Positions 5,286 through 6,660 of a stretch of 6,660 bases of DNA are shown here, one piece after another. The stretch's first letter is position 1. Each line of letters starts with the position of its first letter. Below the pieces are notes generated by a model. The model saw only the letters and a program-made list of their open reading frames with translations. It had not been told where the DNA came from and searched no databases. Source of the stretch: Planctomycetota bacterium (GTDB lineage: Bacteria; Planctomycetota; Planctomycetia; Planctomycetales; Planctomycetaceae); contig JAJRTM010000925.1 of the NCBI GenBank assembly GCA_024278285.1, positions 1-6,660 on the forward strand. Reading direction: 5' to 3'. The translations under genes were made by a program, and so were the position numbers.

Positions 5286-6660
5286 TTACTTCTCTCGTGT
5301 TCTGTTTGCTTCAATCTGTTTAAGTTGCTCTATCATTTGCCGGGCTTTTTCCGGATATTTATTGAGGACATTTTTTTTCTCGCCGATGTCCTCTTTCAGA
5401 TTGTAAAGTTCGTATTTAGTTTTATTTGGTTTTATCTTTTTGTTCTTGGCCCACTTTTTTCTTCCGGGCTTGAATGAAACGAGTTTCCAATCACCATGGC
5501 GCAAACCAAGTGAACGGATTCCCTGTTCAACAACATATTTTCGCCCGACTGCATTTTGTTGATTGAGCAAAACATCAAGCATGTCAAAACTATCCGGGAA
5601 GGCGTCGTCAGAAATAGTTTGTTTTGTTAATTGTGCAAGAGTTGTGGGCAGATCGATGGTGTTGATCATTTTATCGCTGATGCCTGGGGCAATTTTTCCG
5701 GGCCACCAAGTAATAAACGGCGTGCGTGTTCCTCCTTCGTAAGCTGAGTATTTACCGCCGCGGAAAGGGCCGGAGGGAAGGTGCTTACCCAGTTTTTCGA
5801 CTGCACCATCTTTGTAACCATCATCCAGAACCGGGCCGTTGTCGCTACAGAAAATGATCAAGGTATTTTCTGCAAGGCCGAGTCGCTGCACTGTTTTGGT
5901 TAACTGTCCGACAGACCAATCAAGTTCGACAATGGCATCCCCGCGATAACCGAGTGACGTTTTTCCCTGAAATCGCTCGTGAGGCATTCGCGGAACATGA
6001 ATATCGTGTGATGAAAAAAACAGGAAGAATGGTTCTTTTTGATGAGCTTCAATCCACTGGGTAGATTTCTTTATCCATTCATCAGCAAGATCTTCGTCTC
6101 GAAAGCGAGCCTTGTGCCCGCCTGTATAAAAACCGATTCTGCCGATGCCATTGTGAATGGTATTGTTGTGTCCGTGTGACCAATCCATTCTTAATGTTTC
6201 TCGGGCAGTGATGCCGGTTGGTTGATTGTTCGGATTTTTCATTCCCACCCAAAGTGGGTCAGCGGGCTCAAGATTGACCACCCGATGATTTTCCACATAA
6301 ACTTGCGGCACTCGATCGTTTGTGGTGGGCAACAGGTAACAGTAATCGAAACCGATTTCACGTGGTCCCGGTTTCAGTTCGCCATTCCAATCGGGAGCCG
6401 GTTTTGCTCCCAGGCCGAGATGCCATTTACCGATTACTGCGGTTGCATAGCCGGCTTGTTTTAACATGGAAGGTAGCGTTTCAGTTCCCGGCTGTATCAA
6501 AGCGGTCGCATTGGGTGGTGCGATTCCTGTTCCCGGTTGCCTGAAAGCGTACATTCCGGTCAGCAGTGAAAAACGTGTGGGCGTACACGTTGCCGCGGAA
6601 CAGTAACCACTGGTAAACCTTGCCCCTTCTCTTGCCAGGCGATCAATATGAGGGGTCGAA
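5286..6660 (-). CDS. Type I (formylglycine-dependent) sulfatase, 5' partial
   Basis: The frame runs off the right edge, so the ATG at 6554 is an internal methionine. Reading upstream from it gives PHIDRLAREGARF, then the active-site signature CTPTRFSLLTG, whose first Cys (codon 6587-6585) is the residue converted to formylglycine (CxPxR). Further signatures, counted from the Met at 6554, are GKWHLG (42-47), SHDIHVP (182-188), the metal-binding SDNG (237-240), GGKYSAYEGGTRTP (266-279) with the likely catalytic Lys268, and the C-terminal ELYNLKED (382-389). About 458 residues are present; only the N-terminal signal peptide and the first metal-binding aspartates are missing. Family members hydrolyse sulfate esters, in planctomycetes mostly on algal polysaccharides, usually outside the cytosol. 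A lysine-rich stretch (364-380) near the end is unusual. The substrate cannot be told from sequence. It is the first visible gene of the operon, 5 bp ahead of the Asn-synthetase-like gene. Confidence 0.95.
   Translation of the reverse strand, partial: STPHIDRLAREGARFTSGYCSAATCTPTRFSLLTGMYAFRQPGTGIAPPNATALIQPGTETLPSMLKQAGYATAVIGKWHLGLGAKPAPDWNGELKPGPREIGFDYCYLLPTTNDRVPQVYVENHRVVNLEPADPLWVGMKNPNNQPTGITARETLRMDWSHGHNNTIHNGIGRIGFYTGGHKARFRDEDLADEWIKKSTQWIEAHQKEPFFLFFSSHDIHVPRMPHERFQGKTSLGYRGDAIVELDWSVGQLTKTVQRLGLAENTLIIFCSDNGPVLDDGYKDGAVEKLGKHLPSGPFRGGKYSAYEGGTRTPFITWWPGKIAPGISDKMINTIDLPTTLAQLTKQTISDDAFPDSFDMLDVLLNQQNAVGRKYVVEQGIRSLGLRHGDWKLVSFKPGRKKWAKNKKIKPNKTKYELYNLKEDIGEKKNVLNKYPEKARQMIEQLKQIEANRTREK
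5289..5296 (-). promoter_or_regulatory. Ribosome binding site for the Asn-synthetase-like gene
   Basis: GAGAGAAG on the minus strand lies 8 nt ahead of ATG 5280 and overlaps the last sense codons of the sulfatase gene. The sulfatase TAA (5288-5286) falls between site and start, an arrangement favouring re-initiation by terminating ribosomes. Confidence 0.65.

Larger units (their letters stand above)
1471..6660 (-). other. Four-gene operon: sulfatase, Asn-synthetase-like, radical SAM, FAD halogenase-like
   Basis: Four minus-strand genes are packed without room for internal promoters: a 5-bp gap (5281-5285), then an 8-bp overlap (3946-3953), then a 4-bp ATGA overlap (2982-2985). The ribosome binding sites of the second and fourth genes lie inside the last codons of the gene before them. 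This arrangement indicates one transcript with translational coupling. The operon start lies right of the window, so upstream genes and the promoter are not visible. Co-function of the last three genes is a strong inference from the overlaps; membership of the sulfatase in the same pathway is weaker. Confidence 0.85.

Noticed and set aside
5371..5378. Run of eight A in the sulfatase coding strand as a programmed frameshift site
   Set aside because: The frame continues with a normal sulfatase C-terminus, and no stimulating structure or meaningful alternative frame is seen.

Overview
The window looks like part of a Planctomycetota chromosome. It carries a type I formylglycine sulfatase and a CRTAC1-type (FG-GAP repeat plus ASPIC/UnbV domain) protein, two families strongly expanded in that phylum, at moderate GC with AT-rich intergenic DNA. 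This assignment is inferred from gene content; there is no rRNA or marker gene.

Layout. Positions 1-1043 (+ strand) hold the 3' part of a CRTAC1/ASPIC-UnbV beta-propeller gene that begins left of the window. Positions 1044-1470 form a convergent intergenic gap filled by two separate imperfect inverted-repeat elements (1056-1189 and 1271-1427), with an 8-bp tandem repeat over the stop codon of the first gene. From 6660 down to 1471 (- strand) lies one compact four-gene operon, in transcription order: a sulfatase (5' end outside the window), an asparagine-synthetase-like ATP-dependent ligase without a glutaminase cysteine, a radical SAM enzyme with an extra C-terminal Cys4 cluster, and a flavin-dependent halogenase-like oxidoreductase. 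The junctions are a 5-bp gap, an 8-bp overlap and a 4-bp ATGA overlap, so the genes are almost certainly co-transcribed and translationally coupled.

Working together. The three downstream genes look like tailoring or biosynthesis enzymes: ATP-driven amide or other condensation, radical chemistry, and FAD-dependent oxidation or halogenation. They may make or modify a small molecule or peptide. The sulfatase at the head of the same operon could remove sulfate from a precursor or product, or may simply share the promoter. No precursor peptide, carrier protein, transporter or regulator is visible here, so the substrate is unknown and the pathway is a hypothesis. Two start codons were moved downstream from the longest possible reading frames, on the basis of overlaps and ribosome binding sites.
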